64,000 bases of DNA from Rothia aerolata (GCF_014635585.1 NZ_BMDC01000001.1:1154139-1218138); one strand, 5' to 3'; counted from the stretch's first letter, positions 15,336 to 25,122 are shown. A program made the numbers and translations. Notes: generated from the sequence alone by a model not told the origin.

Positions 15336-16613
15336 TTAGGCGGTGGTGGGCTCGCCTCGGCCAGCTTCGGAGTCTGAGGCAAAGAGGGCGTCTACCGTTT
15401 TAGCCCAGATGGGGAAGAATAGCACGGTCAGGGCTCCCGCCATCACCAGCAGCGAGGCAGCGGTGGCGGAGATGAGCTCGTAGGAGAGCGCTACCTCTGT
15501 CACCGCGACGATAATCGGCAGGCCTGCGGCGGAGTAGAGGCCCAGCTGCACTTTTTCGTTGGTGGTTTTCAGGCCTGAGTCGGTGCTAGTAAAGCGTTCC
15601 AGCAAGAAAACGGGTAGGCCCCGAATCACGAGAATTCCCGCCACGATAGCCAGCAGAACCAGGGGCTGTTCTAAAGCCACCTTCACGTTGATTCCCATGC
15701 CAGATGCCACAAAGAAGAGCGGAATCAGAAAACTGAAACCGAGCGCTTCTAGGCGTTTGGTAAAGGGTTCCACCGCGCCGTTGGGGGTGAGCGAGCGCAG
15801 AATGAAGCCGGCGGCAAAGGCGCCGAGAACCACGTCGAGTTCAAAGACTGCCGCGGCCATCATGAGGGTGGTGAGCAGCAGCATGGCAAGGCGCAGCATG
15901 GTCTGGCTGGTGGTGTTGGCTTCTGCGGCCATGACCCGGCGCAGGCCGGGAATGTTCTCGAAGAGGCGGTGGGGAACAACCGCTGCGACCACGGCGATAA
16001 TCATGAAGGAAAGAAGAATGAGAACCGAGGTGAGGGTGGAGTGGGCTGAGAGCAGCAGAGACATGGCAAAGATGGGAAAGAGCTCACCGATGGCACCGTG
16101 CACCATCACCGCGTCCCCCAGTTTGGTGCCTGTTTTCCCGTGGGTTTTAATAAGCGGCAGCAGGGTGCCCAGAGCCGTGGAGCTCATGGCCAGTGCCAGG
16201 GTCACCAGCACGTCAAAGCCGCGGTTGAAGCCCACAATCAGACCGGCAACCAGCAGCCCCAGCGCAAAGGAAAAAATCCAGGAGACCATAGCCGACCTAC
16301 CCTGTTTAGACTTCAGGGTGGAGGGGTTAATCTCGTAACCCGCCAAAAGGAACAGAAGCCCTAAGCCCAGTTCTTTGAGCAGGTGTACGCCGTTGGCATC
16401 ACTAGCTAGGCCCACCATGTTGGGCCCAATGATTATGCCGAAGATCAGCAGAAAGACCACATCGGGAATCTTCTTGCGAAAGAGCGCAGACGCCAGGGGC
16501 GCCAGCAGGGCAACCAGGGCAATCCAGAAAACGGAGATATATTCACCGACTTCTTCGCTGGTGTTGTTAAAGATCAGCGCTATCTGTTCGCCAAGCTGCT
16601 GGGCGGTTTCCAT
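15336..16613 (-). CDS. Cation:proton antiporter (CPA2/KefB-like membrane domain)
   Basis: A 425-residue integral membrane protein with about 12 helices and the Na+/H+ exchanger fold. Glycine-rich helices such as GIIIGPNMVGLA near residue 58 and ALAMSSTALGTLLPLIKTHG near 140 are typical of CPA2 transporters. The cytoplasmic TrkA-N/RCK regulatory domain of KefB/C is absent. It would exchange K+ or Na+ for H+ across the plasma membrane; the ion is not predictable. GGAGGG precedes the ATG. It is divergent from the DUF418-like gene, with a 109-bp shared promoter region. Confidence 0.9.
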   Translation of the reverse strand: METAQQLGEQIALIFNNTSEEVGEYISVFWIALVALLAPLASALFRKKIPDVVFLLIFGIIIGPNMVGLASDANGVHLLKELGLGLLFLLAGYEINPSTLKSKQGRSAMVSWIFSFALGLLVAGLIVGFNRGFDVLVTLALAMSSTALGTLLPLIKTHGKTGTKLGDAVMVHGAIGELFPIFAMSLLLSAHSTLTSVLILLSFMIIAVVAAVVPHRLFENIPGLRRVMAAEANTTSQTMLRLAMLLLTTLMMAAAVFELDVVLGAFAAGFILRSLTPNGAVEPFTKRLEALGFSFLIPLFFVASGMGINVKVALEQPLVLLAIVAGILVIRGLPVFLLERFTSTDSGLKTTNEKVQLGLYSAAGLPIIVAVTEVALSYELISATAASLLVMAGALTVLFFPIWAKTVDALFASDSEAGRGEPTTA

Positions 16614-16722
16614 CTATCCCTCCGACCGATTTTGTGGTGGTAATAATTGTGGCGTAGCTAAGCCTACTTTACTTATACGGGTAGGCTGGTAGGCAACAGT
16701 TTTCTCAGGTAGTGGGGGTTTA

Positions 16723-17739
16723 ATGACGACGACGCCCGTGTCGGCTTCAACGCGCATGGTCGGTATAGATCTGGCGCGGTGCGTGGCGCTGGTTTCCATG
16801 TTTGTTGCCCATGTGGCGCCCTCTGCTGGCCCCGGCGGCGTCCTTAACCTCTCAGAGTTTTTAACCGCCGCGCTCTTTGCCATGCTGGTGGGTATCTCCG
16901 CTGAGCTTTCCAAAGAGCGCATGAATTTTCCCACGCTCTTTGCTTCCTCGGTGGTGCGCGGTATCGGTCTGATCGCCCTGGGTCTTTATATAGCCAGCTG
17001 GGGTGCCCAGGTTGATATTGTGCTCCAGTACCTTGGTCTGCTGAGCATTATTGTTGCCCTGCTCGTCTTTCTGCCGACCTGGCTCAATGCGGTGATTGCC
17101 CTGGCCAGCTGGTGGTTCACACCCTGGGCTATGGCCTATTTCGAGCCGGTTCACCAGCGCCTGGTTAGCGAGGGATCGCTACTGCACTACCTCACTCTCT
17201 GGATGTTTGAGGGCCCCAACTACCGTACCTTCACCATGGTTGCTTGGGCGGCAGCGGGCATTGTGCTCATTCGCCTGGTCAGAAACCGGGCTGCCGCTCT
17301 GCAAATCTTTGCAGCTCCCCTGCTCACCGCTGCTGCCGGTGCCACCTGGTACTACGCCCACACCATCATGGAGTTCCTGCCCTATACCGGCAACCGCTGG
17401 GAGGTCGGTTTCGACCTGCTCCTTGCTGCCTCCGCCGTTTGCTGGTGCCTAGTCATAGCCCGGGTTTTCTCCCGCAGGGAATCCTTCCTCGAGATTTTCA
17501 CGGTGGCTGGCCGCATGACGCTGAGCCTCTACGTTCTACAGATTGCTCTCCTGGCGCTCTACGCCGACCTTGCGCCGTCCTACGGCTTTTCCAGCCGCGA
17601 CGACTCCTGGCCCATGCTGGTCTTCCTCACGGTTATTTCCCTGCTCTTCGCCTGGATCTGGCACAGGGCTTTTGCTCGCACCTTTATCCGCCGTGGCCCC
17701 CTTGAAACCATTTTCGCCCTACTCACTGGAAGAGGATAG
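16723..17739 (+). CDS. Multispanning membrane protein, DUF418/DUF1624 (heparan N-acetyltransferase-like)
   Basis: A 338-residue protein with about 10 membrane helices. The start GIDLARCVALVSMFVAH resembles DUF1624/acyltransferase-like proteins, and the C-terminal RRGPLETIFALLTG is the characteristic end of the DUF418 family. It may transfer an acyl group to an envelope sugar or lipid, but no catalytic proof is visible. GTGGGGG is the ribosome site. An MMPL transporter gene begins 2 nt after the stop, so the two are almost surely one transcript and possibly one envelope pathway. Confidence 0.75.
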   Translation: MTTTPVSASTRMVGIDLARCVALVSMFVAHVAPSAGPGGVLNLSEFLTAALFAMLVGISAELSKERMNFPTLFASSVVRGIGLIALGLYIASWGAQVDIVLQYLGLLSIIVALLVFLPTWLNAVIALASWWFTPWAMAYFEPVHQRLVSEGSLLHYLTLWMFEGPNYRTFTMVAWAAAGIVLIRLVRNRAAALQIFAAPLLTAAAGATWYYAHTIMEFLPYTGNRWEVGFDLLLAASAVCWCLVIARVFSRRESFLEIFTVAGRMTLSLYVLQIALLALYADLAPSYGFSSRDDSWPMLVFLTVISLLFAWIWHRAFARTFIRRGPLETIFALLTGRG

Positions 17740-17741
17740 AT

Positions 17742-19931
17742 ATGCCCCCGACCCCCAAGACCTCCACGAGCCGAGCAGATTTGCCCTGGTCAGCCAAGAT
17801 TAAGGAAGGTCAACCCAAGCCCGGCCTCCGGGTGCTCATCGCGGCCCTTCTAGTGGCAGTTTGGGTTGCCGTTGCCGGTATCGGCGGCCCCTACTTCGGC
17901 AAGATTTCCGAGGTCTCCACCAACTCCTCCACCGACTTTCTGCCCGAGTCATCCGAGGCCACCAGGGTGGCCCAGATGCAGGGCGACTTTTACGATTCTG
18001 ACGCCGCCCCCGCAATCCTCATCTTCGAATCAGAGAGTGAAATCAGCGCCAGAGATAAGGACTATCTAAGCTCCCTCGCCGATGAGCTGAAGACAGAGGG
18101 TATTGACTTTGACCAGGCTTCGCCGGTGATTTACTCCGACGACGGCCGGGCCGCCCAGCTGATACTTCCGCTCGCCAACCCCGAAACCAGCTCCGACGAC
18201 GTCGAGACCATCCGCGAACGTCTGGCCAGCGCGCCGTCCTCGCTTGAATCCTACGTAACCGGCCCGGCGGGCTTTGCCTCCGATCTCTCGGCGGCCTTCG
18301 CCGGTATTGACGGAATCCTGCTGCTGGTGGCATTGGCAGTGGTCTTTGTGATTCTGCTGGTTGTCTACCGCTCGCCCCTGCTACCTATTCTGGTGCTCAT
18401 CTCATCGGTGATGGCGCTGTCTGCCTCTATCTTCGTTATCTGGCACATGGCAGATTTGGGCTGGGTCAAAATCAACGGGCAGGTGCAGGGCATTTTGCTG
18501 ATTCTGGTGGTCGGTGCCGCTACCGACTACGCCCTGCTCTACGTGGCCCGCTACCGCGAGGCGCTGATTCGCCACCAGAGTCGCTTTGCCGCAACACGGG
18601 AGGCCTGGCGGGGCTCCCTCGAACCTATCGCTGCCTCCGGCGGCACCGTGATTGCAGGTCTGCTCTGCCTGCTCTTCTCTCAGCTGGCCTCCAACACCGC
18701 TCTGGGGCCGGTCGCCGCCACCGGCATTGTCTTCTCCATGCTGGCATCGCTGACCTTCCTGCCCGCGGTGCTGGCCCTCTTCGGTCGTGTAGCTTTCTGG
18801 CCTTCCCGCCCCAAGCATGATCCCGCCGCCCTGGAGACCGGCGCAGAATACAACTCAAAACTCTGGACGCGCATTGCCGATTTTGTGGCGGCGAAGCCCC
18901 GCGCTATCTGGATTACCTGCTCACTCCTGCTAGCTGTCTTCGCTCTGGTGTCCTTGAGCTTCCGCGCCGAGGGCGTACGCCAGTCCGAGTTGGTGCTGGG
19001 CGGCTCTGAATCGGCCACCGGCCAGGAGGTTCTTGCTGAGCACTTCCCCGGTGGCTCCGGCACGCCCGCCAATATTGTGGTGGATGCTTCCGAGCAGGAC
19101 GACGCCGTGGCGGCTCTCGACTCCGACTCCGGCGTTTCCTCGGTGTCGGTGGTTTCTTCTGATTCGCCCTCGGGCACCCTGCCGGTAGGTTCTTCGGCAG
19201 AGAATCTTCCGCCGGTTTTTGCGAGCGCCTCCCCCACCGAGGTCAACGGCCAGGTTCTGCTTCAGGCTACCCTCGCCGACCCGGCCGATTCACCGACGGC
19301 AGAAGATACGGTGGAACGTCTCCGCTCCGCTTTTGAAAGTGCAGCTCCCTCTGCCCTGGTCGGTGGTGAAACTGCCTCAGATCTCGATACCATCACCTCG
19401 GCCCAGCGCGACCGCGCCGTCATTATCCCCATCGTGCTGGCGGTTATCACCCTGATTTTGATGTTGTTGCTCCGCTCGGTCGTAGCGCCGGTTCTGCTGC
19501 TGGTGATTACCGTGATTTCCTACCTGGCGTCACTGGGTGTGGCAGCCCTGCTCTTCAACCACGTCTTTGATTTCCCCGGCGCTGACCCCACCGTACCCCT
19601 CTACGGTTTTGTTTTCCTGGTGGCGCTGGGAATTGACTACACCATCTTCCTGATGACCCGTGTTCGAGAAGAATCTCTGGGGCTCGGTACCCGGGAGGGC
19701 ATGAGAAAGGGCCTGATTGTTACCGGCGGGGTGATTACCTCAGCGGGAATTGTGCTGGCGGCAACCTTTGCAGCCCTGGCGGTGATTCCGCTGATCTTCC
19801 TGGTGCAGCTCGCCTTTATCGTTGCCTTCGGCGTGCTGCTAGATGCCACCCTGGTGCGGGCCTTCCTGGTACCGGCCCTGGTGGAAGATCTTGGCAAGAA
19901 GGTTTGGTGGCCCTCGAAGCTCAGTAGGTAG
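17742..19931 (+). CDS. MMPL family RND-type transporter
   Basis: A 729-residue transporter with two homologous halves, each with an extracytoplasmic domain after the first helix and then five or six helices. The conserved proton-relay Asp-Tyr pairs appear as GAATDYALLYVARYRE near residue 258 and LGIDYTIFLMTRVREE near 630. MMPL proteins export lipids, siderophores or drugs using the proton gradient; the substrate is unknown. It is translationally coupled to the preceding membrane gene. A 58-bp perfect palindrome follows the stop. Confidence 0.92.
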   Translation: MPPTPKTSTSRADLPWSAKIKEGQPKPGLRVLIAALLVAVWVAVAGIGGPYFGKISEVSTNSSTDFLPESSEATRVAQMQGDFYDSDAAPAILIFESESEISARDKDYLSSLADELKTEGIDFDQASPVIYSDDGRAAQLILPLANPETSSDDVETIRERLASAPSSLESYVTGPAGFASDLSAAFAGIDGILLLVALAVVFVILLVVYRSPLLPILVLISSVMALSASIFVIWHMADLGWVKINGQVQGILLILVVGAATDYALLYVARYREALIRHQSRFAATREAWRGSLEPIAASGGTVIAGLLCLLFSQLASNTALGPVAATGIVFSMLASLTFLPAVLALFGRVAFWPSRPKHDPAALETGAEYNSKLWTRIADFVAAKPRAIWITCSLLLAVFALVSLSFRAEGVRQSELVLGGSESATGQEVLAEHFPGGSGTPANIVVDASEQDDAVAALDSDSGVSSVSVVSSDSPSGTLPVGSSAENLPPVFASASPTEVNGQVLLQATLADPADSPTAEDTVERLRSAFESAAPSALVGGETASDLDTITSAQRDRAVIIPIVLAVITLILMLLLRSVVAPVLLLVITVISYLASLGVAALLFNHVFDFPGADPTVPLYGFVFLVALGIDYTIFLMTRVREESLGLGTREGMRKGLIVTGGVITSAGIVLAATFAALAVIPLIFLVQLAFIVAFGVLLDATLVRAFLVPALVEDLGKKVWWPSKLSR

Positions 19932-19947
19932 AATCCCTTCCCCTTTA

Positions 19948-20005
19948 GTACACAGTGAGAGCGCCAGTACACATCTAGATGTGTACTGGCGCTCTCACTG
20001 TGTAC
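19948..20005. terminator. 58-bp perfect palindrome (bidirectional terminator-like)
   Basis: Two 29-nt arms meet without a spacer at 19976/19977: the left arm begins GTACACAGTGAGAGCGCCAG and the right arm is its exact reverse complement. It sits between convergent MMPL and lutC genes, 16 nt after one stop and 15 nt from the other. It could terminate transcription from both sides, although there is no flanking T run. Confidence 0.75.
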
Positions 20006-20020
20006 CGAAGCTCCTTGAGC

Positions 20021-20662
20021 CTAGGCCACGATAATTACGTCCAGGGTACGCGGGCCGTGCACACCCTCCACACGAATCAGCTCAATGTCCGAGGTTGCCG
20101 AGGGGCCAGAAATCATGGTCACCGGGCGCTCGTAGGAAATCCGGGCAATTGACTCGGGAATCAGCTCCACGATGGTGGATTCCTTCACCACGCAGATGTG
20201 GCGGTCGGGCACCAAGGTGATCGCGCGGCGTCCTTCATCGGGGTTGGAGTTGAGGAAGATCGTACCGGTTTCTGCGCAGGAGACGGTGGAGTTGGTAATC
20301 ACCGCGTCCACCTTATCGAGCTCACGCAGAGACAGGGCACCCGACTTCTGATCGTTGCCGGAGTCGGTCACCCGGGTGCGGGTGGCGGTGTCTTCGGGCA
20401 GCCAGGCCTGGTTGAGGCCCTCCGGAATCACGTAGTGGGCATTAGCGCCGAGCAACTCCTCGATTTTCTCGGGCAGGCTATCCTCGGTAGCGTAAAAGAC
20501 GTTTGCCTTGTAGTCGATCAGACGGTCTACCAGCATCTCCTTGGTTGCCTCAGCAGAAAGCTGGCTCTGACGTCGGTAAGCACGTACCGGTTCTGCCGGC
20601 TGGGGGTTATCGGCCAGCGAGGCACGGATGCGCGCCAGAATATCTTCTTTTGCGGTGGTCAT
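20021..20662 (-). CDS. lutC: Lactate utilization protein C (LUD domain)
   Basis: A 213-residue LutC/YkgG protein of the LutABC system, which oxidises L-lactate to pyruvate through iron-sulfur subunits. ATG 20662 (MTTAKEDILARIRASL) is chosen because AGGGAGAAT lies just upstream and homologues start there; a longer open frame exists upstream. One nucleotide separates the lutB stop from this ATG, so translation is coupled. LutC itself lacks Fe-S cysteine motifs and has the LUD fold. Confidence 0.92.
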   Translation of the reverse strand: MTTAKEDILARIRASLADNPQPAEPVRAYRRQSQLSAEATKEMLVDRLIDYKANVFYATEDSLPEKIEELLGANAHYVIPEGLNQAWLPEDTATRTRVTDSGNDQKSGALSLRELDKVDAVITNSTVSCAETGTIFLNSNPDEGRRAITLVPDRHICVVKESTIVELIPESIARISYERPVTMISGPSATSDIELIRVEGVHGPRTLDVIIVA

Positions 20663-20663
20663 T

Positions 20664-22289
20664 TTATTCTCCCTGTGCTTCTCGTGCCGACTGTGCCGCA
20701 TTTGCCTTGGCATGGGCTTCTTCGCGCTTGCCCTTGTTAGCCTCAATCAGTGCCGCAATCTCCACGCGTTCACCGCTTGAGCGCTTCTTATCGCTCTTGT
20801 GCTCGGTGGTCTTCCACCAGTTACGGAAAGACTGGCTCGGGGGCTCGGGAATATCGCGGTACTTGGTCCAGCCGCCAATCAGACCGGGCAGCCAGGAAAT
20901 CTTGTGCTGCTTGCCGGTGACCAGGTGGGAGGCGGGCAGAGCCTGCTCCGCCAGCTCCATCATCTTGCCGGAGCGGAAGAGCTGCTTGGCACCAAACATA
21001 ATGGCGTCCATCTGCGGGTGGGGGTGCTTCTTGCCGCCCTTGAACTTACCCTGGGCCTTCTCAAAATCAACTGCCTTACCGCGCAGGTCTACCAGCACAT
21101 CGGGAATGTTGATCTTGACCGGGCAGACCTCGTAGCAGGCACCGCACAGGGACGACGCGAAGGGCAGGGTCGAGTTGAACTCGTTTTCGATACCACCCAG
21201 CTGGGGCGAGAGAATCGCGCCAATGGGGCCGGGGTAGGTGGAGCCGTAGGCGTGGCCACCCGCGCGCTCGTAGACGGGGCAGACGTTCATGCAGGCAGAG
21301 CAACGAATACAGTGCAGGGCCTGGCGGCCTACCTCATCTGAAAGCACGGCGGTGCGGCCGTTATCAATGAGAATTACGTGCATATTCTGCGGGCCGTCAC
21401 CGGGGGTAACGCCGGTCCACATGGAGGTGTAGGGGTTCATGCGCTCACCGGTGGACGAACGCGGAAGCAGCTGCAGGAAGACCTCCAGATCGTCGAAGGA
21501 GGGAAGCAGCTTTTCAATACCCATGAAAGAAATCAGGGTGTTGGGCAGGGTCAGGCACATGCGGCCGTTACCCTCGGATTCAACGATAGAGAGGGTTCCG
21601 GTTTCTGCGATACCAAAGTTCACACCGGAGACAGCCACAGAGTTGTTGAAGAACTTATCGCGCAGGCGGATACGCGAGGCCTCGGCCAGCTCTGCCGGGT
21701 TGTCGGAGAGGTCAACCTTGACTCCCTCAATCTTCTGCTTGAAGATGTCACGAATCTGAGTGCGGTTAAAGTGAATCGCGGGCACCAGAATGTGAGAGGG
21801 GCGGTCGTCTGCTAGCTGCACAATCTCTTCTGCCAGGTCGGTTTCGATGGCAGAGACACCGTGTTCTTCGAGGTACTCGTTAAGGCCGGATTCAGCGGTG
21901 GCCATTGACTTAATCTTGATGATCTCGTTAACGCCCTCGGCCTTGATAATATCCAGAGCAATCTGGTTAGCCTCGGTGGCGTTGCGGGCCCAGTGTACGT
22001 GGCCGCCGGCAGCGGTAAAGTTCTTCTCGAACATTTCCAAATACTCGGGCAGGTTAGCCATAACCCGCTGCTTAATCATGGAGCCCGCGGTGCGCAGATC
22101 CTGCCAGTCGGGTAGCTCGCCCACCACGTTGGCGCGCTTGGTACGAATTTTACCGGTGGCAAAGCCCAGGTTGGCGCGCAGCTGCTCGTTGGTCAGCTCT
22201 CGCTTGGCGTACTTGGGGAAGGGCTCTTTTTCAAAGATGTTGCCTTCACCGTGGAAAACCTGGGGCATACCCAGTGATACTGCGGTCAT
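20664..22289 (-). CDS. lutB: Lactate utilization iron-sulfur protein LutB
   Basis: A 541-residue protein with an N-terminal LUD domain (about residues 60-300). A ferredoxin-type region near 328-388 has CIRCSACMNVCPVY and later CGACYEVCPVKINIPD, eight Cys for two [4Fe-4S] clusters. It transfers electrons from L-lactate oxidation. It is about 65 residues longer than the Bacillus protein because of a charged Lys/Glu/Ala-rich C-terminal tail. It lies 2 nt after lutA. Confidence 0.95.
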   Translation of the reverse strand: MTAVSLGMPQVFHGEGNIFEKEPFPKYAKRELTNEQLRANLGFATGKIRTKRANVVGELPDWQDLRTAGSMIKQRVMANLPEYLEMFEKNFTAAGGHVHWARNATEANQIALDIIKAEGVNEIIKIKSMATAESGLNEYLEEHGVSAIETDLAEEIVQLADDRPSHILVPAIHFNRTQIRDIFKQKIEGVKVDLSDNPAELAEASRIRLRDKFFNNSVAVSGVNFGIAETGTLSIVESEGNGRMCLTLPNTLISFMGIEKLLPSFDDLEVFLQLLPRSSTGERMNPYTSMWTGVTPGDGPQNMHVILIDNGRTAVLSDEVGRQALHCIRCSACMNVCPVYERAGGHAYGSTYPGPIGAILSPQLGGIENEFNSTLPFASSLCGACYEVCPVKINIPDVLVDLRGKAVDFEKAQGKFKGGKKHPHPQMDAIMFGAKQLFRSGKMMELAEQALPASHLVTGKQHKISWLPGLIGGWTKYRDIPEPPSQSFRNWWKTTEHKSDKKRSSGERVEIAALIEANKGKREEAHAKANAAQSAREAQGE

Positions 22290-22291
22290 GC

Positions 22292-23092
22292 TTACTTACC
22301 TCCTGAGATTGCCAGGGAAACCGGGCCGTCGACGGTGAGCGGGTTCTCCTTGGTGGATGCGAGAATTTCTGCAAAGTGGATGGTGCGAACATCTGAACCG
22401 TCGCGGCTGAGAGCACCGCCAATGTTCATCAGGCAGGAGACATCCCCACCGGTACAGATTGAAGCACCGGTTTCTTTCACGTGCTTGATCTTATCTGCCA
22501 CCATGGCGCCGGAGGTGTCTGCGTTCTTAAAGGAGAAGGTACCGCCAAAGCCGCAGCACTGTTCCAGGCCTTCAAGTTCGGTGAAGTTGATACCCTCAAC
22601 GGTCTTGACCAAATCTGACTGGCGGGTTCCCAAATGCAGCAGACGCATACCGTGGCAGGAGCTGTGGTAGGTCACATGCTCGGGGAAGTAGGAGCCCAGC
22701 TGCTCAGCGGCGTCCGTAATACCCAGCACGTCGATTAACAGCTCGGAGAGCTCGAAGGTGCGGGCGGCAAGGTTTTCTGCGCGCACGGCCAGGGCTTCAT
22801 CGCCCGCCCGGCGCGCAATCATGGGCTGCTGGTGGCCCAGGGAGGCAACGCAGGAGCCCGACGGCGCAACGGCGACGTCGAAATCCCAGGCCTCAAAAGA
22901 CTTCACGTGGTTTTTCACGATGGTGTAGGCATCGTCAAAATAACCGGAATTAACGTGCATCTGAGAGCAGCAGGTCTGGCCAGCCGGGTACACCACTTCG
23001 TGCCCCAGACGTTCCAGGATATCCACGGTTGCCTTGGCAACGCGAGGGTAGATGCCATCGACGATGCAGGTTGAGAATAGCGCAATACGCAT
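22292..23092 (-). CDS. lutA: Lactate utilization protein A (CCG-domain Fe-S oxidoreductase)
   Basis: A 266-residue (Fe-S)-binding oxidoreductase with two cysteine-rich CCG domains: GQTCCSQMHVNSG near residue 38 and LEQCCGFGGTFSFKN near 178. It is the first gene of lutABC, with GAGGAG before the ATG. The divergent lactate permease gene and the FadR-type regulator beyond it make a complete L-lactate uptake and oxidation locus. Confidence 0.94.
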   Translation of the reverse strand: MRIALFSTCIVDGIYPRVAKATVDILERLGHEVVYPAGQTCCSQMHVNSGYFDDAYTIVKNHVKSFEAWDFDVAVAPSGSCVASLGHQQPMIARRAGDEALAVRAENLAARTFELSELLIDVLGITDAAEQLGSYFPEHVTYHSSCHGMRLLHLGTRQSDLVKTVEGINFTELEGLEQCCGFGGTFSFKNADTSGAMVADKIKHVKETGASICTGGDVSCLMNIGGALSRDGSDVRTIHFAEILASTKENPLTVDGPVSLAISGGK

Positions 23093-23114
23093 GATTTCTC
23101 CTCAAAGAATGTAT

Positions 23115-23302
23115 GGTCTTACCTCTCATTTAACACGAATAGTATTGTCGAGAGAACGCATGATTAGGTCATTTTTTTATACCCGAATTCTCCGCAGTGT
23201 CCACCGGCTGAGACCGCGCAGATAAGCCTAAGGTTTCTTGCACCTTATTTTGCCCAGTGACTTGCATCATGCACGCTTAAGAGTATTCTTAACGGTCTGA
23301 CC
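23115..23302. promoter_or_regulatory. Two FadR-family operator-like sites between lutA and lldP
   Basis: GGTCTTACC (23115-23123), 22 bp upstream of lutA, and GGTCTGACC (23294-23302), 80 bp upstream of lldP, match the GGTnnnACC core of FadR/LldR-type GntR operators. The regulator encoded at 25169-25870 is the obvious candidate. The rest of 23093-23382 holds the divergent promoters and no gene. Confidence 0.5.
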
Positions 23303-23382
23303 ACATAATTTTTTATTCATCACACTATGGTTTATGCCCACAAAGATGCGGGCGCTATATTCCCATAAGGGGGACACACTCG

Positions 23383-25065
23383 ATGAACACATGGTTCGCG
23401 CAGACTGATGCCGTGGGTGGCAGCCTCGGCCTTTCTGCCCTCGTTGCAACGCTACCGTTGCTGGCCTTCTTCATTATGCTTCTCGGCGTTAAGGCCCGCG
23501 CCCATATTTCCGCAATCGTAGCGGTAGCAGTCTCAATTCTTGTGGCGGTACTGGGCTTTGGCATGCCCTGGGATCTCGCCGCGATGTCAGCGGTGCGCGG
23601 TGGGCTGTACGGCCTGCTGCCCATTGTCTGGGTTATCGTCATGGCAATCTGGTTCTACCAGGTCACCGTGCTCTCTGGCCGCTTTGAAGACTTGCGCCGC
23701 ACCTTCGACCTTATTGGTGGCGGTGACCTGCGCATTCAGGCAATCCTAATCGCTTTCTGCTTCGGCGGTCTGCTAGAGGCACTGGCAGGTTTCGGTGCCC
23801 CCGTTGCCATTACCGCAACCATGATTCTTGCCCTGGGTGTCAAGCCCCTCAAAGCTGCTATCACCGTGCTGATTGCCAACACCGCACCGGTAGCTTTCGG
23901 TGCGGTTGCAATTCCGATTACTACCGCGGGTGAAGTCGGCGGTAAGGATGCCGAGACTATTGCAGCAATCGTTGGCCACCAGGCACCCCTGCTGGCTTTC
24001 TTCGTCCCCTTCATTCTGCTCTTTATCCTGGACGGCGTTCAGGGCCTCAAAGACGGCTGGCTGCACGCCGGCGTCATCGGTGCAGCCTTCGGTATCGTCC
24101 AGTGGTTCACCGCAACCTACTTCGCCTACCAGCTCACCGACGTCATTGCCTGCATCGTCTCCATGGGTGTTGCAGTGGTCTTCCTACGCTTCGTCAAGCC
24201 ACGAGGCGTTGCCGGTGTGCGCGAGCGCTACGGTCTTCCCCCGCTGAGCGAAGAGGGCGCCAAGCATGAGCTCACCGCTGGCCGCGTATGGATGGCCATG
24301 ATGCCCTACGCTATCGTTGTGGTTATTTTCGGCGTTGCCAACCTTCTGCCCCCGTTGGTTGCCTGGCTCAAGACCACCTCTCCCTCTATCGCCATGCCGT
24401 TGTTGCAAGACCGTCTGGTTACCGCTGCGGGCGACCCGGTTTCCTCGACCTACTCCTTCACCTGGCTCAACAACCCGGGCACCTTCCTGCTGATTTCCGG
24501 CCTGGTGGTGGCCGCGCTCTACTCCATCTTCAACGAGAACGGTAACTACAAGATTTCCCTCGGTGACGCCGTCAAAGAAATCGGTGCGGTGATGTACCGT
24601 ATGCGGTGGTCGGCTCTGACCATTGTCTGCGTGCTGGCGCTGGCCTACGTGATGAACTACTCCGGTCAGACCGTGGCTATCGGTGAATGGGTTGCTTCGC
24701 TGGGTACCATCTACGCCCTGCTCTCCCCCACTCTTGGTTGGGTGGGCACCGCGGTGACCGGTTCCGATACCTCCGCTAACGCCCTCTTCTCCAAGCTGCA
24801 GGTAACCGCGGCTGACCATCTCACCGCTCAGGGTGTGGAGGGCGTTCACCCCGAGCTGCTGCTGGCAGCTAACACCACCGGTGGCGTGGTAGGCAAGATG
24901 ATTTCCCCGCAGTCCCTGGCTATCGCGGCTACCGCGGTAGATATGGAAGGCAAGGAATCAGAGATTATGAAGGCCGTGCTGCCCTGGTCAATCGTGTTCC
25001 TCGTTGCAATCTGCCTGCTGGTCTTCCTACAGACCAACGTTCTCTCCTTTATGGTTAACGTATAA
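23383..25065 (+). CDS. lldP: L-lactate permease
   Basis: A 560-residue LctP-family transporter with about 13-14 membrane helices. GGLLEALAGFGAPVAITATM near residue 128 and the late GWVGTAVTGSDTSANALFSKL segment near 450 are family hallmarks. It imports L-lactate with protons. It is divergent from lutABC, separated by 290 bp, with AAGGGGGAC before the ATG. A strong terminator follows. Confidence 0.96.
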   Translation: MNTWFAQTDAVGGSLGLSALVATLPLLAFFIMLLGVKARAHISAIVAVAVSILVAVLGFGMPWDLAAMSAVRGGLYGLLPIVWVIVMAIWFYQVTVLSGRFEDLRRTFDLIGGGDLRIQAILIAFCFGGLLEALAGFGAPVAITATMILALGVKPLKAAITVLIANTAPVAFGAVAIPITTAGEVGGKDAETIAAIVGHQAPLLAFFVPFILLFILDGVQGLKDGWLHAGVIGAAFGIVQWFTATYFAYQLTDVIACIVSMGVAVVFLRFVKPRGVAGVRERYGLPPLSEEGAKHELTAGRVWMAMMPYAIVVVIFGVANLLPPLVAWLKTTSPSIAMPLLQDRLVTAAGDPVSSTYSFTWLNNPGTFLLISGLVVAALYSIFNENGNYKISLGDAVKEIGAVMYRMRWSALTIVCVLALAYVMNYSGQTVAIGEWVASLGTIYALLSPTLGWVGTAVTGSDTSANALFSKLQVTAADHLTAQGVEGVHPELLLAANTTGGVVGKMISPQSLAIAATAVDMEGKESEIMKAVLPWSIVFLVAICLLVFLQTNVLSFMVNV

Positions 25066-25084
25066 GAGCAGATGAACAAATAAA

Positions 25085-25122
25085 ACAGCGGTGCCACCGA
25101 AACTCTTCGGTTGCACCGCTGT
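25085..25122 (+). terminator. Terminator after lldP
   Basis: ACAGCGGTGC pairs with GCACCGCTGT, with an inner ACCGAA/TTCGGT stem and an ACTC loop, giving a nearly continuous 17-bp hairpin. A short T-rich stretch (CTTGTT) follows. Confidence 0.8.

Noticed and set aside
16654-16672. A DtxR-box-like sequence between the antiporter and the DUF418-like gene
   Set aside because: About 13 of 19 positions match the consensus, too few to call a site in a region rich in similar short words.
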